A stretch of DNA of 23,844 bases from Peptoniphilaceae bacterium (GCA_030152565.1 JASLJE010000014.1:1-23844); one strand, 5' to 3'. Positions 1 through 6,767 are shown, counted from the stretch's first letter. The notes: generated from the sequence alone by a model not told the origin. Made by a program: numbers and translations.

Positions 1-153
1 GAGGTAAATGATATTTATAATTCTGTTTTAGATGGGGCTAGTAGCCTGATGGTGACTGCAGAGACAGCCATAGGTAAATACCCTATAAAGTGTATGGAAA
101 TCTTAAAAAAGACGGCTAGTGAAGGAATAAAGGCGAGGAATGACTATGTATGA
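1..153 (+). CDS. C-terminal end of a pyruvate kinase-like barrel protein (partial at left edge)
   Basis: The first frame is open from base 1 to a TGA at 151-153, giving the last 50 residues of a protein whose start lies outside the window. It resembles the end of the pyruvate kinase barrel: EVNDIYNSVLDGASSL followed by ETAIGKYP, matching the family's pattern of a DVANAVLDG-type helix then an SxETAxGxYP loop. In ordinary pyruvate kinases about 110 more residues follow as the allosteric C-terminal domain. Here the protein stops about 24 residues after this loop, so that domain is absent. The usual MLS before ETA is replaced by MVT, so this is a divergent homologue. Its stop overlaps the start of the threonine dehydratase gene, implying one operon and coupled translation. 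Whether the N-terminal catalytic residues are kept cannot be seen. It may be a short paralogue rather than the cell's main pyruvate kinase. Confidence 0.7.
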   Translation, partial: EVNDIYNSVLDGASSLMVTAETAIGKYPIKCMEILKKTASEGIKARNDYV

Positions 154-1333
154 TAATATATTTAAGCTAATTAAGGATGCGGAAAAGTCCTTGGAAAAAC
201 CAGTTAATAAGACCCCTATTTTTGAGGCCTCAAAGCTGGGAGATAATGTTTATATTAAGATGGAAAACCTACAAAAGACAGGCTCTTTTAAATATAGGGG
301 GGCCTATAATAAGATAAATAACCTGAGTGAAGAGGAGAAGGCCAAGGGGGTAATAGCATCTTCAGCAGGCAACCATGCCCAGGGAGTGGCCAAGTCTGCA
401 ACTAAGTTAAATATTAAGTCCTATGTCTGTATACCTAAGTTGGCGCCAATTGCAAAAATAGAGGCAACTAGAAACTATGGGGCAGAGGTAATCTTGGTTG
501 ATGGAGTCTATGATGATTGTTATGCCTATGCCTTGGAAAAGGCTCAAAAAGAGGATTTAACCTTTATCCATCCCTTTGACGACGAATATGTTATAGCTGG
601 TCAAGGAACCATAGGCCTGGAAATAATAGAACAGTTGCCAGAAGTGGAAAGAATTATTGTTCCCATAGGCGGAGGGGGCCTAATATCAGGTATAGCAGTA
701 GCTGTAAAAACCCTAAGGCCAGATGTGGAAATAGTTGGAGTGGAAGCTGCAGAGGCTGCCTCCATGTATAAGTCTATTTTTAACAATCAGGTTACTACTA
801 TAGACAGTGTTAAGACTTTGGCTGATGGTATAGCTGTTAAAAGACCGGGAGATCTTACCTTTGAAATAGTTAGGGACCTGGTTGATGAAATAGTTTTAGT
901 TTCAGAAGGAGATATTGCCAAGTCTATTTTAAGACTTATTGAAGAAAATAAGATTATTGCAGAAGGGGCAGGAGCTGCTGCCATAGCTGCCTCTCAAAAA
1001 TTTGAAGATGACAAGGTTACCTGCTGTGTTTTATCAGGTGGTAATATAAATGTAAATACCATATCCAAGATAATTCAAAGGGGACTTTATGAGACAGGTA
1101 GATTATGTGAAGTAACCACCCTAATAGGCAATGAGGCTGGTCAACTTATGCAATTACTTGAAATTATAAGAGAAGAAAATATTAATATCCTAACCCTGAC
1201 CCAGTATGCAGAGCATGAAAAAAGCAGTCTAAAGTCCCAAGTAGTTAGAATGGTTCTTGAAACTAAAAACCAAGAACAGGTGGATGATGTCTTTAATAAG
1301 TTAAAGGCTGCAGGCTATGTACATTATAAATAG
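146..1333 (+). CDS. ilvA: Threonine dehydratase (threonine ammonia-lyase) with ACT domain
   Basis: A pyridoxal-phosphate fold II enzyme converting L-threonine to 2-oxobutyrate and ammonia in the cytoplasm. From the start at 146 it has 395 residues. The PLP lysine is K49 in TGSFKYRG. A substrate loop SAGNHAQG lies near 73-80, the phosphate-binding GGGG near 175-178, and SGGN near 297-300. An ACT-type regulatory domain fills about 320-395. The size with a single ACT domain fits the approximately 400-residue class found in clostridia, longer than the ACT-less TdcB of E. coli. I chose ATG 146 because GAGG at 135-138 sits 7 bases upstream. ATG 140 is also in frame, adding MT, but lies only one base from that site. 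No other isoleucine-pathway gene is nearby, so the role could be catabolic (threonine fermentation) rather than biosynthetic. Confidence 0.93.
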   Translation: MYDNIFKLIKDAEKSLEKPVNKTPIFEASKLGDNVYIKMENLQKTGSFKYRGAYNKINNLSEEEKAKGVIASSAGNHAQGVAKSATKLNIKSYVCIPKLAPIAKIEATRNYGAEVILVDGVYDDCYAYALEKAQKEDLTFIHPFDDEYVIAGQGTIGLEIIEQLPEVERIIVPIGGGGLISGIAVAVKTLRPDVEIVGVEAAEAASMYKSIFNNQVTTIDSVKTLADGIAVKRPGDLTFEIVRDLVDEIVLVSEGDIAKSILRLIEENKIIAEGAGAAAIAASQKFEDDKVTCCVLSGGNINVNTISKIIQRGLYETGRLCEVTTLIGNEAGQLMQLLEIIREENINILTLTQYAEHEKSSLKSQVVRMVLETKNQEQVDDVFNKLKAAGYVHYK

Positions 1334-1348
1334 TTACTAATTTGTAAT

Positions 1349-1376
1349 TTGAAAATGACCGACTATAAAGTATAAT
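1349..1376 (+). promoter_or_regulatory. Predicted SigA-type promoter of the FHA/SEDS/PBP cassette
   Basis: TTGAAA at 1349-1354, a 16-base spacer and a perfect TATAAT at 1371-1376 lie in the short gap after ilvA. An AAGGAG ribosome binding site (1386-1391) and the ATG at 1398 follow. No clear terminator hairpin follows ilvA, so some read-through is possible. Confidence 0.65.
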
Positions 1377-1397
1377 AGTTAAAATAAGGAGATTAAT

Positions 1398-1901
1398 ATG
1401 AAGTTTTTATTTAGACAATTGGAAAAATTATTTTTTACAAATATTATAGGTGAGATAGACTTATACACCATAATATCAACTGCATTCAAATATGTCTTTG
1501 TATTTATTGTATTATACTTTATTTACGCCATTGTAAAAATGATTTTTTTCGACATTAAAAGTATCTATAGGGAAGAATCCAGGGAAAGACCCTTTCTTAG
1601 CCTTATAGATCAGGATTTGAACTACAGCGGAGAAATAAGTGAAAATATAATTTTAGATAGTGTAAACACTATTGGAAGAGACAGGGAAAACACCATAATT
1701 ATAAATGATGGCTACATATCTAAAAGACATGCCATAATTATGGAGAAGGAAGATGGCTTTTATATAGAGGACTTAAACTCCTCCAATGGAACCTATTTAA
1801 ATGACCAGGCTATAGAGGATTCTATCAAGTTAAACGAAGGAGATATTATATCCTTTGGAGAGCTTTCCTACAGGTATAATGGAGGCGAGTTAGATGCTTA
1901 G
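1398..1901 (+). CDS. Membrane-anchored FHA-domain protein
   Basis: A 167-residue protein with one membrane segment (about residues 27-51) and a cytoplasmic forkhead-associated domain (about 85-160). The FHA phosphothreonine-binding signature is visible: GR at 93-94, SKRH at 108-111, and NSSNGTYLN at about 127-135 with the conserved N-G-T. FHA domains bind phosphothreonine peptides made by Ser/Thr kinases such as PrkC/PknB. The gene overlaps the downstream SEDS gene by 8 bases (ATG inside ..TTAGATGCTTAG), so the two are translationally coupled. The arrangement FHA, FtsW/RodA, PBP matches the fhaB-rodA-pbpA part of the mycobacterial cell-wall locus, although no kinase or phosphatase gene is adjacent here. 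The likely role is recruiting or tuning the wall-synthesis pair in response to phosphorylation. The binding partner is unknown. Confidence 0.88.
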   Translation: MKFLFRQLEKLFFTNIIGEIDLYTIISTAFKYVFVFIVLYFIYAIVKMIFFDIKSIYREESRERPFLSLIDQDLNYSGEISENIILDSVNTIGRDRENTIIINDGYISKRHAIIMEKEDGFYIEDLNSSNGTYLNDQAIEDSIKLNEGDIISFGELSYRYNGGELDA

Positions 1902-3156
1902 AAAGAGAATATTCAACTTTACCATAACCTCAGAAGAAAACAAGAACTACTACTGGGAGCTAAACTGGAAGTTGGCCCTTTTTCAAACCTTGGGCTTGGG
2001 CCTGGCCATGGTCTATAATATGGCCAATATGGATAAGAAGATTATGGCCATGGGCCTGGCCCTTATCCTTATAAGTCTGGCTGCCAATATTTATATACCC
2101 AAGGTTACCAAGGGGGATATATTTTTTGTCCTCATTATAAATATGCTCTACACCATAGGCTTAATTACCATAATGAGGATTAGTCCAGCCACAGGCTACA
2201 GGCATATGATCTGGTATGTCCTGTCCATGCTTATAGGATTTTTAGTTTATTTTATCTTGAGAAAAACCAGCAACTTTTTCAGGGACAAGTATATATTTTT
2301 CTTTTTAGTAACCTTGGCCACCTTTATCGTAACTCTGGTTCTAGGAGATAGAAGTGCGGGAGCTGTTAACTGGATAAGGATAAGTGATGGTATAACCATC
2401 CAGCTTTCAGAGTTTGCTAAAATATCTTATATATTTTTAATAGCCAGTTTCTATAGTAACTATGAGGAGATATCCAAGAAAAAATATGGCTCCTACTATC
2501 TGATGATAGCCAGCTATATCTATATAGGATTTTTCTTCTTACAGGGAGAATTGGGAACTGCCATGATATTTTTTGCCCTTATGATAGGCTCTATGTTTGT
2601 CTTTGAGGAAAGATATCTCTTGGTAGTAATAAATATAATCTTGGCCTTTATAGGGCTTCTAATGGCCTACTATCTTTTTAACCACATCCGTATACGTTTT
2701 GAGATTTGGTTAAATCCATGGGATAGTTATAATGACAAGGGTTATCAGATAATTCAAAGTCTTTTTGCTATAGCTAGTGGAGGTTTCTTTGGATCTGGTA
2801 TAGGCCTGGGACGACCAGACATAGTACCGGTTTCAACATCAGACTTTATCTATGCTTCCGTAGTGGAAGAGATGGGGATTTTTATGGGGATATTTGTAGT
2901 TCTTTTATTTATCCTTTTAGTCTATAAGTCCTTTAAGCTAGCCCTGGTAAACCAAGATATATTTTATAGTTCCTTGGCCTTTAGTATAGGTATAATTTTT
3001 GCAGCCCAATCCATTATTATGTTTGGCGGGGTTTTAAAAATAATACCCCTTACTGGTATAACAACTCCTTTTATGAGTTATGGGGGAAGTTCTCTTTTAT
3101 CCAGTTTTATACTTTTTGCCATATTGCAGTTAATTTCAAGTAGGGATAGATTATGA
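1894..3156 (+). CDS. SEDS-family peptidoglycan glycosyltransferase (FtsW/RodA/SpoVE)
   Basis: A 420-residue polytopic membrane protein with about ten hydrophobic segments. SEDS proteins polymerise lipid II into glycan strands together with a class B PBP. Family landmarks occur in order: GAVNWI with Q.SEFAK at about 156-176; QGELGTA at 217-223, where most members have QPDLGTA; a WLNPWDSYNDKGYQ loop near 272-285, the region that holds the catalytic Asp in characterised RodA; SGG at 295-297; TSDFIYASVVEEMG at 315-328; and a PLTGITTPF..YGGSS end motif around 383-400. GGAGGCGAG at 1881-1889 is the ribosome binding site. The gene overlaps both neighbours by a few bases, and its PBP partner follows directly, as in rodA-pbpA or ftsW-ftsI pairs. 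The sequence does not say whether it acts in elongation, division or sporulation. Confidence 0.93.
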   Translation: MLRKRIFNFTITSEENKNYYWELNWKLALFQTLGLGLAMVYNMANMDKKIMAMGLALILISLAANIYIPKVTKGDIFFVLIINMLYTIGLITIMRISPATGYRHMIWYVLSMLIGFLVYFILRKTSNFFRDKYIFFFLVTLATFIVTLVLGDRSAGAVNWIRISDGITIQLSEFAKISYIFLIASFYSNYEEISKKKYGSYYLMIASYIYIGFFFLQGELGTAMIFFALMIGSMFVFEERYLLVVINIILAFIGLLMAYYLFNHIRIRFEIWLNPWDSYNDKGYQIIQSLFAIASGGFFGSGIGLGRPDIVPVSTSDFIYASVVEEMGIFMGIFVVLLFILLVYKSFKLALVNQDIFYSSLAFSIGIIFAAQSIIMFGGVLKIIPLTGITTPFMSYGGSSLLSSFILFAILQLISSRDRL

Positions 3157-4553
3157 AGAATGTAAAAAACAAGAAGATGATAATATTACTGATAATAATT
3201 TTAATTATGTTCTTATCAGTGATCCTTTATTTAACATACTTTCAACTGTTTAAATCTAATAAGTTGGCCAACCATCCTTACAATATGAGAAATTGGGTGG
3301 ATGAAAACTTAATAGTGAGAGGAAGTATCCTGGATCGAAATGAGAGAGTCCTAACCTATTCTGTAAAAGATAGTGAGGGCAAGTCTAGAAGGATAAATGA
3401 ATACTCTTATATGTATTCTTCCATCATAGGCTATAACTCAGAAATCTACGGGAAATCAGGTATAGAAAACAGTTACAACAAGTACTTGTTAAATATATAT
3501 GACAGTCAAAATGTAATAGAAAAGCTTAAGGAAATGTCTCTTAAAAACACTAAGGGAAATGATGTTAAGTTGACTATAAATAATGATCTACAGGCCTATG
3601 CCTATGGCCTGTTGGAAAATCACAAGGGGGCAGTTGTAGTCATGGATCCAAAGACTGGAGAAATCCTATCCATGGTGAGCAGGCCAACCTTTGATGTAAA
3701 TAATTTGGAAGAAAATTGGAATCAACTTATTGAGAGTAAGGACAGTATTTTAATAAATAGGGCCAGCCAAGGTCTTTATACACCAGGTTCAGTATATAAG
3801 GTGGTTACAGCTACTTCTATCTTGGAAAACAAGCTAGATTTAGACTATGAAGACAAGGGCAGTGTGGTTGTAGACGGCTATAAGTTTAATAACTATAACG
3901 AGACAGCCTATGGACCTATATCCATGAGAGAGGCTCTTATCCACTCATCCAATGCCTATTTTATTGAAAAGGGTATGGAGCTACCTGAGACTAAGCTTTT
4001 AGAAACTAGTAAGAGATTTTTCTTGGGAGAAGATTATGCCTTTGACCTACCTAGGTCCTTGGCTCAAATAACCTATGGTAGTAAGATGACCAAGACAGAG
4101 TATGCCTCCAGTCTTTTTGGCCAAGGTAAAACCTTGATAACACCCTTAGATATGACCTTGGTTATGGCAGCCTTGGGAAATGATGGGATTGTTATGAGAC
4201 CAAAAATTGTATCAGAGATAAAAGACCCAGATGGGGATGTTATCTTGACCAATAAGGATAAGGAATTGGGAAGGGCTACTTCCTATGACTTGGCTGAAGA
4301 ATTAAGAGACTACTTAAAATCTGTAGTAGACTATAATAAGAGTATTTATGTTCCAGGAATAGAAGTTGGAGGTAAGTCAGGAACTGCTGAAAACTCCACG
4401 GGTAAGACCCACTCCTGGTATACGGCCATGATGCCGATTGAAAATCCAGAATATGTAGTTACTGTTCTATTGGAAAGTGAAGGGGATACAGGATCCCAAG
4501 CTTCAGCACCAATAGCAAACAAAATACTTAATTTTATTAATTCCAATATGTAA
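3153..4553 (+). CDS. Class B penicillin-binding protein (PbpA-like transpeptidase)
   Basis: A 466-residue DD-transpeptidase anchored by one N-terminal membrane segment (about residues 9-30). It crosslinks peptidoglycan outside the membrane. The three active-site motifs are intact: SVYK (serine nucleophile S213, K216), SSN at 265-267, and KSGT at 408-411 in place of KTGT. A short N-terminal region with the RGSILDRN signature at 56-63 replaces the large dimerisation domain of PBP2 and PBP3, as in mycobacterial PbpA. The start overlaps the SEDS stop (ATGA at 3153-3156). Only a weak AGGGAT lies upstream, so translation probably depends on coupling. It is the natural partner of the preceding glycosyltransferase. 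A palindromic terminator begins immediately after its stop codon. Confidence 0.93.
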   Translation: MKNVKNKKMIILLIIILIMFLSVILYLTYFQLFKSNKLANHPYNMRNWVDENLIVRGSILDRNERVLTYSVKDSEGKSRRINEYSYMYSSIIGYNSEIYGKSGIENSYNKYLLNIYDSQNVIEKLKEMSLKNTKGNDVKLTINNDLQAYAYGLLENHKGAVVVMDPKTGEILSMVSRPTFDVNNLEENWNQLIESKDSILINRASQGLYTPGSVYKVVTATSILENKLDLDYEDKGSVVVDGYKFNNYNETAYGPISMREALIHSSNAYFIEKGMELPETKLLETSKRFFLGEDYAFDLPRSLAQITYGSKMTKTEYASSLFGQGKTLITPLDMTLVMAALGNDGIVMRPKIVSEIKDPDGDVILTNKDKELGRATSYDLAEELRDYLKSVVDYNKSIYVPGIEVGGKSGTAENSTGKTHSWYTAMMPIENPEYVVTVLLESEGDTGSQASAPIANKILNFINSNM

Positions 4554-4577
4554 GAACTCCCTAGGGAGTTCTTTTTT
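4552..4577 (+). terminator. Intrinsic terminator after the PBP gene
   Basis: A perfect 22-base palindrome (4552-4573, arms AAGAACTCCCT and AGGGAGTTCTT) overlaps the last base of the PBP stop codon and is followed by a T run (4572-4577). On the minus strand, after nadK, the same hairpin has no T tail. It should therefore act mainly on plus-strand transcripts. Confidence 0.88.
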
Positions 4578-5376
4578 ATAGGAATTTTTCTTTTATATTT
4601 AACCAGTACCAGTCCTTGTTAAAGATCATCTTATTAATGGTCTTGTCAGACATGGTGATTTCAATAAATTTAATGTTTTCAAATTCTTGTAGCATGCCAT
4701 CTATACCAATGGATGAAAAAGATTCTTCTCTTCTTCTGGTGATTAGCTTTATCTTAGTGTCTGAAGGCACTACCAAGGACTTGTCCAGGGACCTGAAAAT
4801 ACTAGATTTTATAGGAGCCATAGGAGTTATTTGATAGCCATCTAGGGTTTGGTAAAGCATGGATCCTCCTGCTGATAGGTTGTAGGCAGTAGAGCCTGAA
4901 GGTGTAGAAAAGATGATTCCATCACCTGCAAAGGATTGCAAAAGAACGTCATTAACATACATGTCAAAGTGTATGATGGATGTATATTTTGCCTTAAAAA
5001 CAACTTCATTCAAACTTAAAAATTCGTGTTTTCCCTCATCGGTAACCACCTTACAGTCTATAAGGGAAAGTTGGTCGACACAATATTTTTTCTGAGTAAT
5101 CATGGGAAGAAGACTATTGGTCTCTTCTATAGGCACTTCCTGGTAGAAGCCCAAGTGGCCTGTATTTATACCTATAAAGGGAATTTGTGAGAAATTAGAG
5201 TCGTGGACAGCCTTGATAAAGGTACCGTCTCCACCAATTACCACATTGTATTTAGCATTTTCATCATAGCTAAAAGATATTTGATAACCCTCTTCTTCAA
5301 AATCCTTCTTGACCTTATTCATTACAACTTCAGATCTATCATAATTATTATAAAATATATTTACTATCTCTTTCAC
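4576..5376 (-). CDS. nadK: NAD kinase
   Basis: A 266-residue cytoplasmic enzyme phosphorylating NAD to NADP with ATP or polyphosphate. Diagnostic motifs are GGDGTF at 48-53 (catalytic Asp in GGDG), NTGHLGFY at 71-78, the NE pair at 123-124, GDG at 151-153 and TPSGSTAY at 158-165. The length is typical for short bacterial NadK. It starts at a GTG (5374-5376) with GGAGG five bases upstream. An ATG overlapping the start (at 5376-5378) reads ATG-TGA, a start followed at once by a stop, so it cannot start the protein. The gene is monocistronic on the minus strand, divergent from the 6S-like RNA, and convergent with the wall cassette. Confidence 0.95.
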   Translation of the reverse strand: MKEIVNIFYNNYDRSEVVMNKVKKDFEEEGYQISFSYDENAKYNVVIGGDGTFIKAVHDSNFSQIPFIGINTGHLGFYQEVPIEETNSLLPMITQKKYCVDQLSLIDCKVVTDEGKHEFLSLNEVVFKAKYTSIIHFDMYVNDVLLQSFAGDGIIFSTPSGSTAYNLSAGGSMLYQTLDGYQITPMAPIKSSIFRSLDKSLVVPSDTKIKLITRRREESFSSIGIDGMLQEFENIKFIEITMSDKTINKMIFNKDWYWLNIKEKFL

Positions 5377-5399
5377 ATAAACCTCCTTTGTTTTTCTAT

Positions 5400-5408
5400 A
5401 TTATATCA
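5400..5408 (-). promoter_or_regulatory. Predicted extended -10 promoter of nadK
   Basis: On the minus strand, TGATATAAT (complement of 5400-5408) is a perfect extended -10 element about 11 bases upstream of the GGAGG site of nadK. No good -35 hexamer is visible at the usual distance. Within the spacer there is a small inverted repeat, TCATAG-A6-CTATGA (about 5406-5423), of unknown significance. Confidence 0.55.
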
Positions 5409-5433
5409 TAGAAAAAACTATGAAAGTGTTTAC

Positions 5434-5463
5434 TTGATAACTTATGGTAGTTTCTGATATAAT
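5434..5463 (+). promoter_or_regulatory. Strong predicted promoter of the 6S-like RNA
   Basis: TTGATA at 5434-5439, an 18-base spacer and TGATATAAT ending at 5463, which is a perfect extended -10. The predicted transcription start, about 7 bases on (about 5470), falls just before the first base of the closing stem of the RNA below. Confidence 0.75.
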
Positions 5464-5469
5464 GAATAC

Positions 5470-5634
5470 AGATCCATATGAGTGGCCTTTATAATTAAAC
5501 CTACACTAACGATAAGGGTATCCGGAGTTTACTAGGTCATGCAATGCCTTTACTGGACTGCAGCGCCTACTAACAGGTAACCCACCTTCACATACTGAGG
5601 GGATCAATTGTACGGGTCGCTCGATGGGTTTTTT
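5470..5634 (+). ncRNA. ssrS: Probable 6S RNA (regulator of RNA polymerase)
   Basis: A non-coding stretch of about 165 bases from the predicted start to a T run at 5629-5634. The ends pair: AUCCAU (5472-5477) with AUGGGU (5624-5629), and GAGUGGCC (5480-5487) with GGUCGCUC (5615-5622), allowing G-U pairs. Inside are two unpaired strands of about 28 bases each (5488-5515 and about 5587-5614). Then comes an apical rod: GGGUaUCC with GGuAACCC (around 5516-5523 and 5577-5584), followed by GUU..UAGG with CCUA..AAC. Closing stem, large central bubble and apical stem form the hallmark architecture of 6S RNA, which mimics an open promoter and sequesters the housekeeping RNA polymerase holoenzyme. The closing stem plus T run also forms the terminator. 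I identified it by structure and by a CACCUU-containing 3' segment, not by a model search. It lacks the SRP RNA and T-box signature motifs. Confidence 0.72.
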
Positions 5635-5644
5635 AATATATTTA

Positions 5645-5674
5645 TTGAGAAACTATGTTTTGGGTATATATATA
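5645..5674 (+). promoter_or_regulatory. Predicted promoter of the ytxH/ytxG-like pair
   Basis: TTGAGA at 5645-5650 and an alternating TATATATATATAA tract whose TATATA hexamers at 5667 or 5669 give 16- or 18-base spacing. It lies after the T run of the upstream RNA and before GAGGAGG (5688-5694). The exact -10 is ambiguous. Confidence 0.45.
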
Positions 5675-5699
5675 TAAATCTAATAATGAGGAGGACAAT

Positions 5700-6248
5700 A
5701 TGTCAATAAGAGAATACTTAGAAGAAAAACAAAGACAACAAGATAGAAAAAAGAAAGCTGAATCCGCAAAGAAAGTTGCCCTAGGTGCTACTTTAGGTAC
5801 TTTAATAGGTGGAGCAGCAGGTATCCTATTCGCTCCTAAATCTGGTAAGGAAACCAGAGAAGATATTACCGATGCTGCATATAAGGCAGGAGATAAGGTA
5901 AAAGATTTATCACAAGATATGACTGAAGAAATTAAGGATAAATACACTGATGTAGTTAATAAATATGAAGACTATAAGGATAGTAAATTAACTGATATCA
6001 AATCTGTTAGTTATGATATGGAAGATAAATTTGAAGAAGTTAAGGATGAGGTAGAAGACGTAGCTAAAGATAAATTAGCAGATGCCGCTGAAAAGGTTGA
6101 GGAAACAGCTGGAAAGACTGAAGAAAAGACTCAAGAGCTGGCTGATAAGGCTGAAGAAAAAACTCAAGAGGCTGCTGATAAGATTAAAGATAAATCAAAA
6201 GAAGTTGAAAAAAAAGCAAAAGACGTTGAAAAAAAAGCTAGAGACTAG
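5700..6248 (+). CDS. YtxH-domain protein with long charged LEA-like helical tail
   Basis: A 182-residue protein. A short basic N-terminus (1-25) is followed by a Gly/Ala-rich hydrophobic stretch (26-46) and the YtxH hallmark ILFAPKSGKETR (about 42-53). From about 60 to the end it is an uninterrupted, very charged helix (Lys, Glu, Asp, Ala). The last 44 residues repeat in 11-residue units, for example KTEEKTQELAD then KAEEKTQEAAD, like group 3 LEA proteins. YtxH belongs to the B. subtilis ytxGHJ general-stress operon, but its molecular function is not known. I chose ATG 5700 because GAGGAGG sits five bases upstream. The in-frame ATG at 5655 would begin inside the promoter and has no ribosome binding site. 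The next gene, a YtxG-like protein, follows 9 bases later. Codons are A/T-ending and uniform, which suggests strong expression. Confidence 0.85.
   Translation: MSIREYLEEKQRQQDRKKKAESAKKVALGATLGTLIGGAAGILFAPKSGKETREDITDAAYKAGDKVKDLSQDMTEEIKDKYTDVVNKYEDYKDSKLTDIKSVSYDMEDKFEEVKDEVEDVAKDKLADAAEKVEETAGKTEEKTQELADKAEEKTQEAADKIKDKSKEVEKKAKDVEKKARD
6114..6245 (+). repeat. Degenerate 33-base tandem repeats encoding 11-residue LEA-like units
   Basis: The end of the YtxH-like gene encodes four consecutive 11-residue units (residues 139-149, 150-160, 161-171 and 172-182). The first two are nearly identical in protein and DNA. The last two are more diverged but keep Lys, Glu, Asp and Ala in phase. Confidence 0.65.
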
Positions 6249-6257
6249 GAGGCAGAA

Positions 6258-6731
6258 ATGTTAGCTACTAATGCTGGTACTATAAATCTATCATTTACCT
6301 TGATTGATTTACTACTTTTCGTACTTTTATTGGTTGGTATAATAGCCATGGTTTATTTGATAAAAGTATTATCATCTGTGTCAAAAGTAGCAAGACAAGT
6401 CTCTGATATAGTTGAATTAAATAGAGAAAATATAAATGACAGTATAGAAAAAGTTCCTAGTATTACTAAATCAGCAGATGAGATTTTAGATAATACAAAT
6501 GAAATAATAAGAGAGGCTAAACCTGATTTAAAGAATTCATTGGTAAACCTTAATGAGACAGTAAAAAATGCTAGTAAAATTAGCTCTAATGTCTCCGATA
6601 CAGTGGATTTTGTGGCCATGTCAACTATTGATACGGTAGATAATATATCCACAGGTATAACAGGTTCTATGGATTATATAGGTATGGTTAAGGAAGTAAT
6701 AGATCTTATTAGGGGAATAATGAAAAAATAA
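6258..6731 (+). CDS. YtxG-like (DUF948-type) membrane protein
   Basis: A 157-residue protein with a single N-terminal membrane segment (about residues 13-37). A long helical region rich in Asn, Asp, Ser and Val follows, with regularly spaced small residues and many N-x-x-I/V patterns, the look of DUF948/YtxG proteins. Its position right after a YtxH-domain gene supports the assignment, since ytxG and ytxH are also neighbours in B. subtilis, though in the opposite order. AGGAGG at 6247-6252 overlaps the ytxH stop codon. The function is unknown; a role at the cell envelope under stress is an inference from the family. It is the last gene before a clear terminator. Confidence 0.72.
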   Translation: MLATNAGTINLSFTLIDLLLFVLLLVGIIAMVYLIKVLSSVSKVARQVSDIVELNRENINDSIEKVPSITKSADEILDNTNEIIREAKPDLKNSLVNLNETVKNASKISSNVSDTVDFVAMSTIDTVDNISTGITGSMDYIGMVKEVIDLIRGIMKK

Positions 6732-6736
6732 GAATG

Positions 6737-6767
6737 GACGGTTTACCAAAGGGTAAATCGTCTTTTT
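6737..6767 (+). terminator. Intrinsic terminator after the ytxG-like gene
   Basis: An 11-bp stem (GACGGTTTACC at 6737-6747, GGTAAATCGTC at 6752-6762, one G-U pair), a four-base loop and T5 at 6763-6767, starting five bases after the stop codon. Confidence 0.9.

Noticed and set aside
5203..5457. Plus-strand open frame of 84 residues over the start of nadK and its promoter
   Set aside because: It runs antisense through nadK and ends in the 6S promoter region. The codons look random and there is no Shine-Dalgarno site.
5470..5634. T-box riboswitch, SRP RNA or tmRNA at the structured RNA locus
   Set aside because: There is no T-box AGGGUGGNACCGCG sequence, no SRP GGAAG/AGCA apical motif and no tag reading frame with tRNA-like ends. 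It is also not directly upstream of an aminoacyl or amino-acid gene.
5642..5947. Minus-strand open frame of about 100 residues opposite the ytxH-like gene
   Set aside because: It is antisense to a well-supported gene, has no ribosome binding site, resembles no family, and overlaps the promoter region.
6353..6652. Minus-strand open frame opposite the ytxG-like gene
   Set aside because: It is antisense to a real gene with a good start site, low in complexity, and has no supporting signals.
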